A stretch of 64,000 nucleotides of DNA from Paraspadella gotoi. Lineage: Eukaryota; Chaetognatha. This document shows positions 1-11,700 of this stretch, one piece after another (position 1 is the first letter of the stretch; each line of letters begins with the position of its first letter). Position numbers and translations under genes: made by a program. The stretch lies in NCBI GenBank assembly GCA_051294375.1, contig CM119267.1, positions 26,179,293-26,243,292 on the forward strand, given 5' to 3'. The notes beneath the pieces are model-generated. The model had not been told where the DNA came from and did no database searches. It saw only the letters and a program-made list of their open reading frames with translations.

Positions 1-473
1 GATTAATTAATTATTTATTAATTAATTGACTAATTGATTAATTAACTGAATAATTATTTGATTAATTAATACATCTTGCATTTACATTTAATATAAAAAG
101 AAAAAGAATCATAATCAATTAGTGAAACAGGTTTTTTGTTTTTCCCATTTAAACTCATTTCCACTCCGACGATTCCATTGAAACTTGATTTCCAGCTTAA
201 TCACACACTTTCCTACCCACATACTACCAAATACAAGGTCAATCGCCCCATCCACTCATGAGCAATTGGTGTTCAAATAGTGAAATATATTTTTTTGTTT
301 TTTCCATTTAAACTCATTTCCACTCGGACGATTCCATCGAAACCTGATTTCCAGCTCAACCACACACTTCCCTACCCACAAACAAAATTTCATTCCAATC
401 CATCCATCCAATCACGAGTAATTGGTGTTTTTTTGCTAGGGTGGGACGGACGGACAGACAGACGGATGGACGG
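1..473 (-). repeat. Interspersed repeat family D, reverse copy
   Basis: It begins with a TTAATTAA-rich low-complexity tract and continues through conserved blocks (AAACTCATTTCCACTC, CCATCGAAAC, CCAATCCATCCATCC) to a GGACGGACGG tract. The same blocks recur near 600-900, 10.2-10.8, 14.3/15.2, 46.9-47.7 and 48.2-48.8 kb in one or the other orientation. Part of the body is present twice here (around 130-270 and 280-430). No coding content is evident. Confidence 0.75.
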
Positions 474-577
474 ACATCATTTTTATCGTTTGCAACGATA
501 TTGCTGTGGTTTTGCTCCTAAGTGGCGTCGTCGTTGTCATCTGCGTTCCAAATTATAGATCGCCTTTTTAGTTGTAT
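474..577 (+). repeat. Repeat family E fragment (ATCGTTTGCAACGATAT hairpin block)
   Basis: This short block carries the near-palindrome ATCGTTTGCAACGATA, then GTGGCGTCGTCGTTGTC and CCAAATTATAGATCGCC. The same series is found near 4110-4215, 51795-51890, 60165-60235 and 61180-61240. It joins directly to the neighbouring family D copy. Confidence 0.65.
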
Positions 578-905
578 CTGCTTATCAGCAGATCCCGACT
601 CTATAATTCACTTTGTCGGTCCGTCGGTCCGCCCCCTCAATATTTTCGGGCACTCATATCATGTCAAAACATCGAATTATGATAAATTATGCAAAAAAAA
701 AGATGTCTGTCCGTCCGTCCATCCGTCCCACCTTAGCAAAAAACACCAATTACTCGTGATTGGATGGATGGATTGGAATGAAATTTTGTATGTCGGTAGG
801 AAAGTGTGTGATTAAACTGGAAATCAAGTTTCGATGGAATCGTTTGAGTGGAAATGAGTTTGAATGGAAAAAACAAAGAACAAAAAACAACATTTTTAAT
901 TTTAA
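578..905 (+). repeat. Interspersed repeat family D, forward copy with terminal hairpin
   Basis: The copy starts with a stem-loop (arm AGCAGATCC) around 585-603. It passes through a GTCCGTCCGTCC tract and CAAAAAACACCAATTACTCG, and ends in AAATGGAAAAAACAAA just before the aminotransferase exon. With the reverse copy at 1-473 it forms a large inverted pair. Confidence 0.7.
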
Positions 906-925
906 ATAATTATCGTCGCTTTCAG

Positions 926-1505
926 GATTATCTTTCCATATGTTCGTCGGCGCCGAGCGAAGTTCTCGCCCTCATCGCTCTCCACAACGCGCCTATTTTA
1001 CTTCAGCGAACCCGACGTCTCCTTGAACGGAACTTGGCGTCATTAGCGCTCTTTGCTTCGCCTTCCCTAGAGGATCGACCTCGACGACCACATTCGTCCG
1101 TCTTCTGTCTCCGCTGCTCGAGGTCTTCGGTTCGGCCTCGCCGTTTTGCGAGGCGGCGCTCTCCGAGAAAAGCCTCATGTTGGCACCGACCGCTTTATAT
1201 TACGACGACGACGTCGCCGCCCGGAAAAAAGATGGTAAAAAACTGAAGGATGTACATAAATAATTAAATATCCTTCATAGTTTTCTGCTCACGAGATTCC
1301 TTAACTTATGACATACTGTCATGAAATGATCTAAATATTCGACGTTACTTAATTTGTTTTTTCAGGGAGTGTCCTATTTTCTAGTTACGATTTTTTTCGT
1401 TTGGGATTTGGACGCGCAAATTTTCCGGAAGCTCTTGACCAATTGAGAGCATTTTTGGAAGAGAGAGGTTTCTCTGCGGAAGAGGATGAAAATAGCGTTG
1501 TCTAG
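926..1505 (+). CDS. PLP-dependent class I/II aminotransferase, C-terminal exons (5' part off window; possible frameshift)
   Basis: Two exons, 926-1234 and 1366-1505, follow a TTTCAG acceptor and are joined by a GT-AG intron of 131 bp. The first exon begins DYLSICSSAPSEVLALIAL, then LLQRTRRLLERNL. The last exon reads YDFFRLGFGRANFPEALDQL and stops with TAG at 1503-1505. These fit the C-terminal small domain of fold-type I aminotransferases (D-Y-T-S-I.. and ..R-I-G-F-G-R..N.P-E-A-L). The active-site lysine lies in the missing upstream part. Near 1040 the frame must change: RNLASLALF is in one frame and FAFPRGSTSTTTFVRLL in another, and about ten residues usual between them are absent. This is either a decayed gene, an assembly indel or a local deletion. 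Upstream exons would lie left of the window beyond the repeats. The family call is fairly secure; substrate cannot be told. Confidence 0.7.
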
Positions 1506-1703
1506 AGAAGATAACGGAACGCCGCTCCAAGTCAAAGAAGACGATTCTTTTATGCAATATTTTCCACAAATGCCCTCTTTTGTTGCTAAGCATTGTTAAG
1601 TTAAACTATTGTTAGTTATACATGAATCATGATTATTGGTTAATGTGTCTTTTTCCTATACATATATTTTGATTGGAAATTTAGAGGCCGTATTAAAGTG
1701 GAT

Positions 1704-2334
1704 ATGGCGAGAACCAAGGCTACAGCCCGGCATCACAACGGCCTCCTCGCGAAAATGAGAGCTCGTAAATATGGTGCCAAGAACGTGGGAGTCGCGGGTG
1801 ACGGCGGCAGCTCAGGGGGTAGTAGTGACGAAGATTCAAGTCGGGACTCGAGCAGGAACGGTGATCGTCACCCTCGCCAAAATCCCCGACCTCGTGCGAA
1901 GCCCACTCGGCGATACAGGTTGGACTTGTAGAGCCCCAATATAACACATAACGTTAATGTTTAATTTTTTTTCTCGAAGATAAAAATTACTGAGTAAGTT
2001 AGTGATTTTTTTTCTTCAAATATTTAAAAAAAGACCGGGGACTCGCGCACTCATGGAAATTAGAAAATTCCAAAAGTCGACGAACCTCCTTCTTCGCCGA
2101 CTTCCTTTCCAACGCCTCGTCCGAGAGATTGCGCGCGACATCGCTCTTATCGACGACGACTTCCGCTTTCAAAGCAGCGCCATGCTGGCGCTGCAAGAGG
2201 CCGCCGAGCACTATTTAGTTGTTCTCTTCGAGCACGGCAATCTCTGCGCCATTCACGCCAAAAGAGTCACCCTTATGAACAAAGACCTCGCCCTTGCTCT
2301 AAGGATTCGGGGAGAAAGCACCCAGGGATTGTGA
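1704..2334 (+). CDS. CENP-A-like centromeric histone H3 variant
   Basis: Exons 1704-1918 and 2034-2334 (GT-AG intron of 115 bp) give 170 residues. The splice restores [19 protein letters not shown], the H3 alpha-N helix. The histone fold follows: [11 protein letters not shown] (alpha 1), [23 protein letters not shown] (alpha 2) and [21 protein letters not shown] (alpha 3). Loop 1 between REIA and RFQSS has 10 residues ([10 protein letters not shown]) against 7 in canonical H3. A longer loop 1, LALQEAAE and RVTL are CENP-A traits; CENP-A replaces H3 in centromeric nucleosomes. Unusually, the tail begins [11 protein letters not shown], keeping the H3 start with K4 but replacing K9. It then runs through a Gly/Ser/Asp/Arg-rich linker. 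I start at the ATG at 1704 because it gives the H3-type N-terminus. The alternative is a divergent H3 variant that is not centromeric. Confidence 0.85.
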
Positions 2335-2792
2335 CTAATTTCAACCCTCTTTTTCTTTGTTGACCTCTTTTTTATGGCTTTTACGTATGATCGTTGTTAT
2401 TTGTCATTATTATTATTAGTTGTCGGTATGTCTGTCCATCGGTCGGTCCCACTTACATTAAAAAATCTCGAAACTCGCCTTTATTTGGTTGATCATCAAA
2501 GCGACTGCTAGCGCCGCCTATTGTTTTTGAGTTGTTTTTGTTTAAAAACAAACATCTAAAATTTATAATATGTTCTTTAACTTGTTAAAAAGGTTTGTTT
2601 AAAAAAATATGTATTTTAGAGCTTTATTACTATGAAACTGTTATAGAGTATATGCATATTGCATTTTTATTTTTGTTTTATCTGGTACCCACCAGTTTTG
2701 AATTCTTTTTTCATTGAGAATTTTTGGTTCATCGTTTCTTTTTACCAGGCGCAATTCTATTTATAAGACGGCTTAACATCCTATGTGTCGCC
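2335..2792 (+). other. Intergenic spacer
   Basis: This AT-rich spacer separates the histone gene from the next gene. It holds a short GTCCATCGGTCGGTCCC stretch like family D and poly-T tracts. No gene or clear promoter motif is visible. Confidence 0.5.
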
Positions 2793-5700
2793 ATGTTTAT
2801 GCCCGATGACGCTGACTTTAACTTGGTTTTGTTGGATAAATATTTAGAGTCGAGGGCGTGTTCTGCTTTTGCGCGTCCCATGTCCGCTTCTTTCGGTCGT
2901 AGGATGAAGAGAAGTGATTTTTTTCCGCTTCCCATGTCCGCTTTACGTCGGGACTTGGCTTCCCCTTCATCTCCCGACAGCGGAATGGGAAAGAGTTTCG
3001 TCGCCTTCCGCGATTCTTCCTCGCCTTCGCCTGTCTCTTCGTCACCTCCTACGTCTTCGTGCCCTTTCGAGTCTCACCGCATCTCGTCGTCGTCGCCTTC
3101 CCTCAACACCTCCACCAAGTCTCTCTTCGCCAGATCCTCCTCCACTCGCTGGGGTTCAATTCCTCTGAGGTCCTTCTCACTCGGCGACGACAAATTCCAA
3201 AGTGAAGACGATCTCTCGGAGATCCACGACGACGACGACGACTCTTTGTGCACAATTTCCGATGCAGAGTCGATGTTCCTTAATGTAGATAAAAGAAAGC
3301 GACGGCGGCAGAAACGAGAGCGAAACGCGAAGGAAGAAGATAATTACGAAATGTTACGTCAATTTGCTTTTTCAAATTCGTCCAAAGAGAATCTCAAAGT
3401 TAACGATCTGCCCAAAGAAAAAAGGCTTAATACTTGCATTTATACGAACGCAAGAAATGAAGTGAAGTACGTCGTCAAAAGCAACGTTACCGACGATGAC
3501 GAACGACTCGAGTTCCTTGACTTCCACGCGCTGACGTCTTCTGGCAAAGTCACAAAATTTCCTGACATTTGGCTCGACCCCGAATCAAGCGCACCGTCAT
3601 CGGCTGACGAGCCATTGGCCACGAACTCGGTGGTGGAAGGAAATGGAGATCCTAAAGGTGGAGTCAGTTTATGTCGCACTAGTCAATCGTCATTCAATTC
3701 TCCTAATTTCTCTGAGCCTTGCCCATCGACCATTTTACTGGATAGCAGCGACGACGACGTCTTTGACATCAATTATATAGCAAAGCCGCCCGCCCTTTTT
3801 AAAGATCCTCTTCTCGAAACGAAGAAGCCGAAATTTTCACTTGAACGGACGAGCGGTGAGTTCTCTTTTCTTGTTCCTCAGCTTTAAATTAGGTAGTATG
3901 GAAACAGCCGGGATACCTGTGATGACCATTGGGATGTGGCATCTCACTGTTGGCTTTAGGGGCTACCGACCCCCAGTGACACCTCCTGTCACTGGCGCGG
4001 TTTCCCGAGGACGTAACGCTTGGTATGGTGAGTTCCCCCTCTGAGCCAATGAGATTAGCTGTATGAAGCTGGAGGTGAGGCGGTGTGAATAAACCGCCAC
4101 AGTAGCTTCATTTTTATCGTCGCAATCGCTTAGCGTTTGCAACGATATTGTAACGCTTTTGCGCATAAGTGGCGTAGTCGTCGTCGTCGGCATTCCAAAT
4201 TATAGATCGCCTTTTTTATGATTAAATTTGGGTGTATGAAGCTGAAAATTTATATACAGCTATGGTGGACTAAAATTCACCAACCATTCATCAGCGGCCA
4301 TTGGTGCTGGAGGCAAGTCATTCGCCTCCCAACCCAAAGGTCCGGGGTTTTAGCCTGGTGGCCGCCTAGCAGTTAAGAGGGACGGGGCGCTTAACCCGCC
4401 TGTAACATGGTGTTACAGCTTGATCCGAAGCTCAAGGACTGCTTATATTGAACGTTTTTATTTGTAATAAAAAAGTAGGCGACTACCTTTTTTATTAGTT
4501 TACTTAGTAATTGATATTGCAGGAATAGGCTTTAGGCGAAGCAAGGATTGGCTTTGAGCAAAAGCAAGGGTTGGTCTTAAGTAAAGCTGAAGAAGCAAAA
4601 AATTGGTTATGAGTGAAGCAGAGATTGCCTTTGAGCAAAAGAGGGAAATGGCTAAAAACAAAAGGGCAGTTAGGAGAAGGTTAAAGCCAAAAGGGGGCTT
4701 TTACGGGCCTGCTAAGTCCCAAGCCAATTCCAGAGGAGAAATCACGTGACAAAAATCTCCCTATATAAGGAGTGCCACAGACTGTGGTTAGGAGTCAATT
4801 GAGACCCTCTGAAGAGTAAGGGGAAATTCTGTCCGGCTGGAAAAGTCCAGGAGAGACTGAAAACGCCTAAGTCCAGGAAGGACTGGTTGGAAATAATAAC
4901 ACTAAGGTTAAGTCTGATAAGATTTAGTTAAGGTTTAGTCTGGTAAGACTTGGTTAAGGTTAAGTCTGGTAAGACTTGGTTAATAAGGCGTAGTAAAATT
5001 TCTAAATCTAACTTAAATTAAAATTCTAAAGTGAGGAACGAACAACATTATACAATATGAAATTTATGTAATAAAAAATTATAATAAATTTACAATTTAT
5101 GCAGTAGGCCATATTCTTACTAGTAACTAAACCAATAAATGTTAAAATTTCAAAACAGTTTTTTCTAAGATTTTTTTGCAGATTTGGATTCGTCATAAAA
5201 AAGTTGATAAAAGAAAATAACTCTTTTAAAAAAATTCCTTCATTAAGTGGGTCAAAAATTAGAAAAAGCTATATTTTAAGTTGAAAATTAAACTTTTTAT
5301 TATTAAAATAGTTTTTTAAAATTTTTAACCCACTTAATGAAAAATTTTTAAAAATGATTTTATATTTTCTTTTATCAACTTTTGACGAGGAATTTCAAAT
5401 CTGCAATCAAAATTAAAAAAAAGCCTATTTTGAAATTTTTCAATTTTTTTATAAGGATAGTACTATATATAAATATAGTTTACTGCGTTTACTGACTACA
5501 TAATTCCTAGTGGACTCTCCTCAACTCTCAAGTGGATTTCATTAATACTTTGCAGAGGAGGATTTAGCCTGCCGTCCAATTCTCCTCTTCCTCTTCTTCT
5601 TCTTTCCTCCTCCTGCCCCTCAGTATATTTTGTCAAGCGATACATTCTCTAGTTTTTACTCTTCGCGAAATATACCATTATTTTTCCCTCTATTTCTTCA

Positions 5701-8700
5701 CGCCTTCAATACCACCCCTCAAGTAACGCCCTCTTCGCGGCTCGACACCCTACTACTCGTGGATTAAGTTTCCTGTGCAAACCCTCAGCAAAAAAAAAAA
5801 CGCAGAAATTCTATAAAAAAAATATTTTTCTTCACTAACAACCAAAAACAAATTTAAAAATAAACCAAATTTACAAACTCCCATCTAAAAAAAAAGATAC
5901 CATTTTACAAAATAACTATTAAAATCACTACAAAGAAATTGCATTAAAAAAAACCCTACTTTATGTTAATTACATGATAACTTTCTCCTTTCTCTTCACT
6001 CTTCGTCAACCGAAACTTGGAATTTTCAAAATCTAAACATCAAACTTTGAACCTGGCAACTAAAAATAAGATCGCTTCAACTCTCTCTCTGTCTCTCTCT
6101 CTCCAACTAAAAATGGCAAAAGCTAAGATTAAGAAAAAGGAAAAAGAAAACGTTAGCTCCCTTGAAAGACCAAAAAAAAAGAAAAATTAAAATAACTGTC
6201 CAGAAAAACCAATACCTTTTCTACCCTAAATCTTGAACATAATCCAAAAAATGGCCGCAATAAACTTTAAAGATCAAATCAGTTCTGATGATCTCAAAGG
6301 AGAATATATTGGCATCTTGGAAAACCTGATGATAATAATAATAATAATAATAATGATAATAATGCAAACCCACGAATTCTGGACAAGAATATAATGGATC
6401 TACTTACTTTGGTGCAGAATACACATATGTCCCCTCTTCCTTTAAAAACCCAAACTGTCTCCACCTCAACTCAAACCTATTCAACTCAAGTCAATGCTTC
6501 AACCCAGACCTCAAAACCCAAGGCTAGTTGCAATAAAACAACTCAGACTAAAATACCCTACTCAACCTCCACTTCCAAAACTACCCAAACCGCCATCATT
6601 TCTGATTCAGTTTCAACACAAACCAATGTTGCCAAGACTGATTCTCAAGTGCAGACCGACCTACCAACTGTCAAAGACTATGCTAATGATGTGAAAACTC
6701 AAGCTGGAAAAATCCAATGAGAAACTTCATTTGTAAGAATCAACTCAAACAAGAATCAACACAAAAATCAAGCCTGCTCTTATCAGTCTCCGGTCAAGAA
6801 ATGGGGAAACAAAATCAAGAAATGAAAGAACTGGACCCTGGAAAGAATACACGATCCCTCAAACCTGCGCTGAAAAAATATATATCCCCCCTCATCGACG
6901 TGTTCCTCAAGACCAAAGAAGGCAACCAGTTTTTGGAAAACGCAAAAATACTTACCCTAAACTGATGGAAATAGACTTACGACCATGGTTGCGCCAGAAG
7001 TTTGCTGCATTTTTGGCTCAGACTTTACCATTGCCCTTTTTTTAAGAATCAATATCAGTCATGGTGCAGTGGCATAATTTGTCAATGACTGTGACATAAA
7101 TTAAAAATAAACTTTTAATCATTTAAATAGTAGCTTTGATAGAAATCCAATAGTTTTAGTTTGTGACTTCTCTCACTTTTTTAGTTCTGCGTCTTTGTTT
7201 TTTAGTCCAGAGGGAAGCATGACGATGTAATGCCACGCCATTGGGGGCCTGGACATTACATCTTGGTCAAGAAGGGGGACACAGAGGAGGATTTAGCCTG
7301 CCGTCCAATTCTCCTCTTCCTCTTCTTCTTCTTTCCTCCTCCTGCCCCTCAGTATATTTTGTCTCGCGATACTTTCTCTAGTTTTTACTCTTTGCGAAAT
7401 ATACCATTATTTTTCCCTCTATTTCTTCACGCCTTCAATACCCCTCAAGCTTTGGCTTACATTTTAATTGGAATATGTGTATTTAATTTTGTAATGTACA
7501 TTGATTTTACTGTGCTTTAAAAATATGTATTGAGTCAGTAGTAAAGATATTATTTAAATTTGTACTAAAGATTATTTTCATTATTTTTCTTCCAGGTTAA
7601 ATTTTTAATAAAAGCGCCCCAGGATACAAACTCCAGTGGACTTCAGGATTTAAATAATAAAGTTTTTAACGCCAGGAACTCCAGTGCCCAAGAACTCAAG
7701 GACTCCAGTTTTTCGTATTTTTATAATAAAGTGGGTGGTGGTAAAAAACACCACCCAAGATTTTATTACACTATTACTGTCTCTTCATTTATGAGCCCGA
7801 CTTCCGAACACAACAGCAACAACACTTTTAGGCGACATGCCTCAACCTGGCGATGCACTTTCCGCCAACAACACATCAGGCGACATGCCTCAACTTGGTG
7901 ACGAACTTTCCACCAACAACAACAATTCACTGAAGAGACGCAACAGACTTCTTCCTACGGGAGGGGGGATGTATGGTGGACTAAAATCCACCAACCATTC
8001 ATCAGCGGCCATTAGTGCCGGAGACAAGTCATTCGCCTCCCAACCCAAAGGTCTGGGGTTCTAGCCCGGTGGTCGCCTAGCAGTTTAGAGGGACGGGGCG
8101 CTTAACCCGCCAGTAACGTGTTGTTAGTCTGATCCGAAGCTCAGGGACTGCTTATATTGAACGGTTCTATCACTAACTCATAACAATAATTACTGTCTCT
8201 TCACAGCTTCTCATCATCGATGTCTTTAAAATTGAGTCAGGACAGTTATTATTACGTTTTATCAAAAACAAACTTTCTCTTTTATTTTTATATTTCTTTC
8301 TCTCTTTCTTTTCTCTCTTTCTTTTCTCTTTTAATTATATGTCTCTCTCCCTCTCTCTTTTCCCTAGTCACCGATTCATAGGGAAAAAAACGAGTCTGCA
8401 GCTGGCTCTGCAGGGGCTTATTCTTTTTCTCTCTTTTCTCCTGCTGCTTCTGCCTTTTGAGTCTGCAGCTGGCTCTGCAGTAGACACATTTTTTTCCGCG
8501 GAAAATTATCATAGAGTCCTCAAAAAGGTGTCATTCTGTTCGTTTTTAAATGTTCTTTAAGAAAAAAAATCTTTCAAAGATTTTTTCAATACATCTCGCC
8601 TCTCCCAGGGGCGTCAAAGTGCTACGAGCGTCAAATTTATTGATTTTTGACAATTTTTCTTATTATTATAACTAATTTGAAATAACTTTCTAATAATATT

Positions 8701-11700
8701 TTATGATTTATTAGATTTATTGCTATATTAAATATTTATAAGATTTTTATTTGCATTGTATCAGTATCTTTAAACCGTAAAAAATTCCACAGACCGGAAG
8801 TGACTCTCAAAAACCTTTTTTTTTTTATAAAATTTTAACCTAGGAAGTTTGCCAAAAAAAAACAAAAGAAAGCCAGATAATATTGTAATTTTGTTTATTT
8901 AAATATTTATAAATAATGATTTAATTCTTTTTTAATGGTTTTTTCCTATAAATACAATGCAAACCCGTGTGCCATTTGGTATTACAAAGCGTCTGGAACA
9001 TTTTCCGACTCCACCGTGTTAACATTCAAAAGGCAGACGTTCTTTAGCGCTTCTTTCACGTTTTTTTGAGTCAACCGACAAACGATCGAAATAAGAAAAG
9101 TTGAGCTGACAGAATTGTGGAAACTTGGAGACGCAAGAAGACATCAAGAAGCGAATCCTTGATTTACGTGAAAATCTCTCGTCTCTTCGCGACAAATCCA
9201 GGGCTGAACGAGATTCATACAAGAAAATATAATAAATAAAGTTCTCTTTTATATGGTTGCTTTATATGGTTTATATATCATAACATGCGACACTTATTTT
9301 GATGTGACCGCGGAGGATATGCTCAGTCATCGCAAAAAACACAAAAAAGACGATGCATGGGACGAAGACACAGAATTTGTTCATCGACATCTTAATTTAT
9401 AAAATTCGGAGCGCGCGACAGAGATCAAGCGCAATTTGACCATCGAGGCTCGCCCAGAAAAATATTTGATGATAGAAACGGGTTGACTGGATTTGATTTT
9501 AAAAACATCTTAAATTTAAAAGTATTGTAAAATATTTTTTTTAGTTAACTATCAAACTTTTATGATTACAGGAAAACAACTGTGGCGTACCCTCAGATGT
9601 CATAAAAGATCCAAAGATTTCATCACTAAAATCTGACGATGACGATTCAGAATGGGCCATGCTGGACCCAAAACGTCAAAAAATGATGGAAAGGATTTTA
9701 ATCACATAAAAGCAGTGATACGTTTAGCCATCAGCGCTGTTGATCGGGCATGTCTAAATTGTCTATCAACCATTTCTAGATATTCTTGTCGCGGCGAAAG
9801 TTGACAATGGTTTTTTTCTTTTCCTCGCTTATTTCCGAGATCCGGAGAGAGGTTCATACGACTAAGTTAAACCATGTAAAGTTAAATTTAAAAATAAAAA
9901 TGAAACAAAGACAATTTCATTCATCATAATGTCACCTTTAAGAAACCTTTAAGTTTTCACAAATTCTTCAAACATTCTTTGAACAAGTGGCTTTAAAAGT
10001 GTGTTGGTTGCTCTTTGCGGCCCCGGGATGGAAAAAAGATTTTTGGAGACACTACAATTGAGGAGGGCACCAGACTCTTTTTCGGGACGTTATGAAATTT
10101 CAGGATTTTTGCAGGGAATTAATATGCATCGATGCGACCACCCCAAAGCGAAGTTTTAAATTTAACAAGTTTGAGCAAACAATGTCGGATCTGCCCACAA
10201 TCATTATCGGTAATTAATTAATTAATTAAATAATTTATAATTTATTTATTTATTAATTTATTAATTATGCAATTAATTTGAATCCAAAATGTTTGTTTTG
10301 ATGATTAACTGATTAATTAATTATTGATTAATTAACTGATTAATTAATTTGATTAATTAATACATCTTGCATTTACATTTAAAAGAAAAAGAAGCATAAT
10401 CAATTCGTGAAAACAGGTTCTTTGTTTTTTCTATTTAAACTCATTTCCACTCAAAAGATTCCATCGAAACTTTATTTCCAGTTTAATCACACACATTTTT
10501 ACCCAAATACAAAATTTCAAGTCAATCGGCCCATCCACTTATGAGTAATTGGTGTTCAAATAGTGAAATATATTTTTTGTTTTTTCCATTTAAACTCATT
10601 TCCACTCGAACGATTCCATCGAAACTTCATATCCAGCTCAATCACACACTTCCCTACCCATACACAAAATTTCATTCCAATCCATCCATCCAATCACGAG
10701 TAATTGGTGTTTTTTGCTAAGGTGGAACGGATGGACGGACATCGTTTTTTTTTGCATAATTTATCTTAATCGATGTTCTGACATGATTATAAGTGTGTGC
10801 CCGACAATATTGAGGGGGCGGACCATTTTGGTCGCATGATCTCATCTATGACCCTGGTTTACTAATTTTTTAATGTCGCCATAAAACTTTTGTTATTAAA
10901 TCCATTATTGTTTTTATTAAATACTTATTTTCACTATGGAGAGACTGTGCATAAGAAACAAAATTTTTGTTAAAAGAAAGGTTAACCATTAAGAGAGAGA
11001 GAGAGAGAGTGTAAGTCAAAAGTCAAATTGACCAAATGACCAAAAACCCAAGAAAGGGTTGCCCCCCCTGTCACTTCTCTCTCTCTCTCTCTCTCTTAAT
11101 GGGTAACCTTTCTTTTATTTTTTGATATTTAATACCTTTTCTTGTTTTGTCTCTTTCAGCCACTGATGATGACTTAGAAATTAAGTCGAAATATATGGCA
11201 AAAAAATTTTTTTAAAAGGCGTTGTGAAAGTTACATACGAAAATTCTAAAAGTCAATTATGAACAACATACTATCAGTGAACATTAATTTGTAAAAAAAA
11301 TTAATTTTGTTTTTTAATTTTCGCAGTAGGCTATATTTATATATATTACTATCCTTATAAAATCGAAAAATTTCAAAATAGGCTTTTCTTAATTTTGATT
11401 GCAGATTTGAATTCCTCGTCAAAAGTTGTTAAAAGAAAATATAAATCATTTTTAAAAATTCTTTCATTAAGTGGGTTAAAAATTAAAAAAACTATATTTA
11501 ATATATAAAAAGTTAATTTTCAGCTTAAAATATAGCTTTTTTTAATTTTTGACCCACTTAATGAAGGAATTTTTCAAAAAGAGTTCTATTTCTTTATGTC
11601 AACTTTTTATGACAAATCCAAATCTGCAAAAAAATCTTAGAAAAAACTGTTTTGAAATTTTAACATTTATTGGTTTAGTACTAGTATAAATATGGCCTAC

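Larger units (their letters stand above)
4454..7972 (+). mobile_element. Retroelement-like block between direct repeats I
   Basis: The interval is bounded by direct repeats I. It holds, in order: a region of short repeats (TTGGCTTTGAGCAAAAG, and AGGTTAAGTCTGGTAAGACTTGG tandem copies at about 4905-4985), a TATA box, a nested family A element, an inner direct repeat pair, and a degraded gag-like reading frame. No reverse transcriptase or integrase is visible, so this is at most a truncated or non-autonomous element. Alternatively it is a chance nesting of unrelated repeats. Confidence 0.45.

Noticed and set aside
578-905. Family D as a Helitron because of its terminal hairpin
   Set aside because: No 5' TC, no CTRR end after the hairpin, and both ends carry GTCGGATCTGC, more like inverted termini.
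848-925. ATG at 848 as the start of the aminotransferase exon
   Set aside because: 848-925 lies in the family D repeat end and intron; the protein similarity begins exactly after the TTTCAG acceptor at 925.
4294-4365. Functional tRNA gene
   Set aside because: The anticodon arm is mispaired and the T-loop is out of register, so it is tRNA-like sequence within a repeat.
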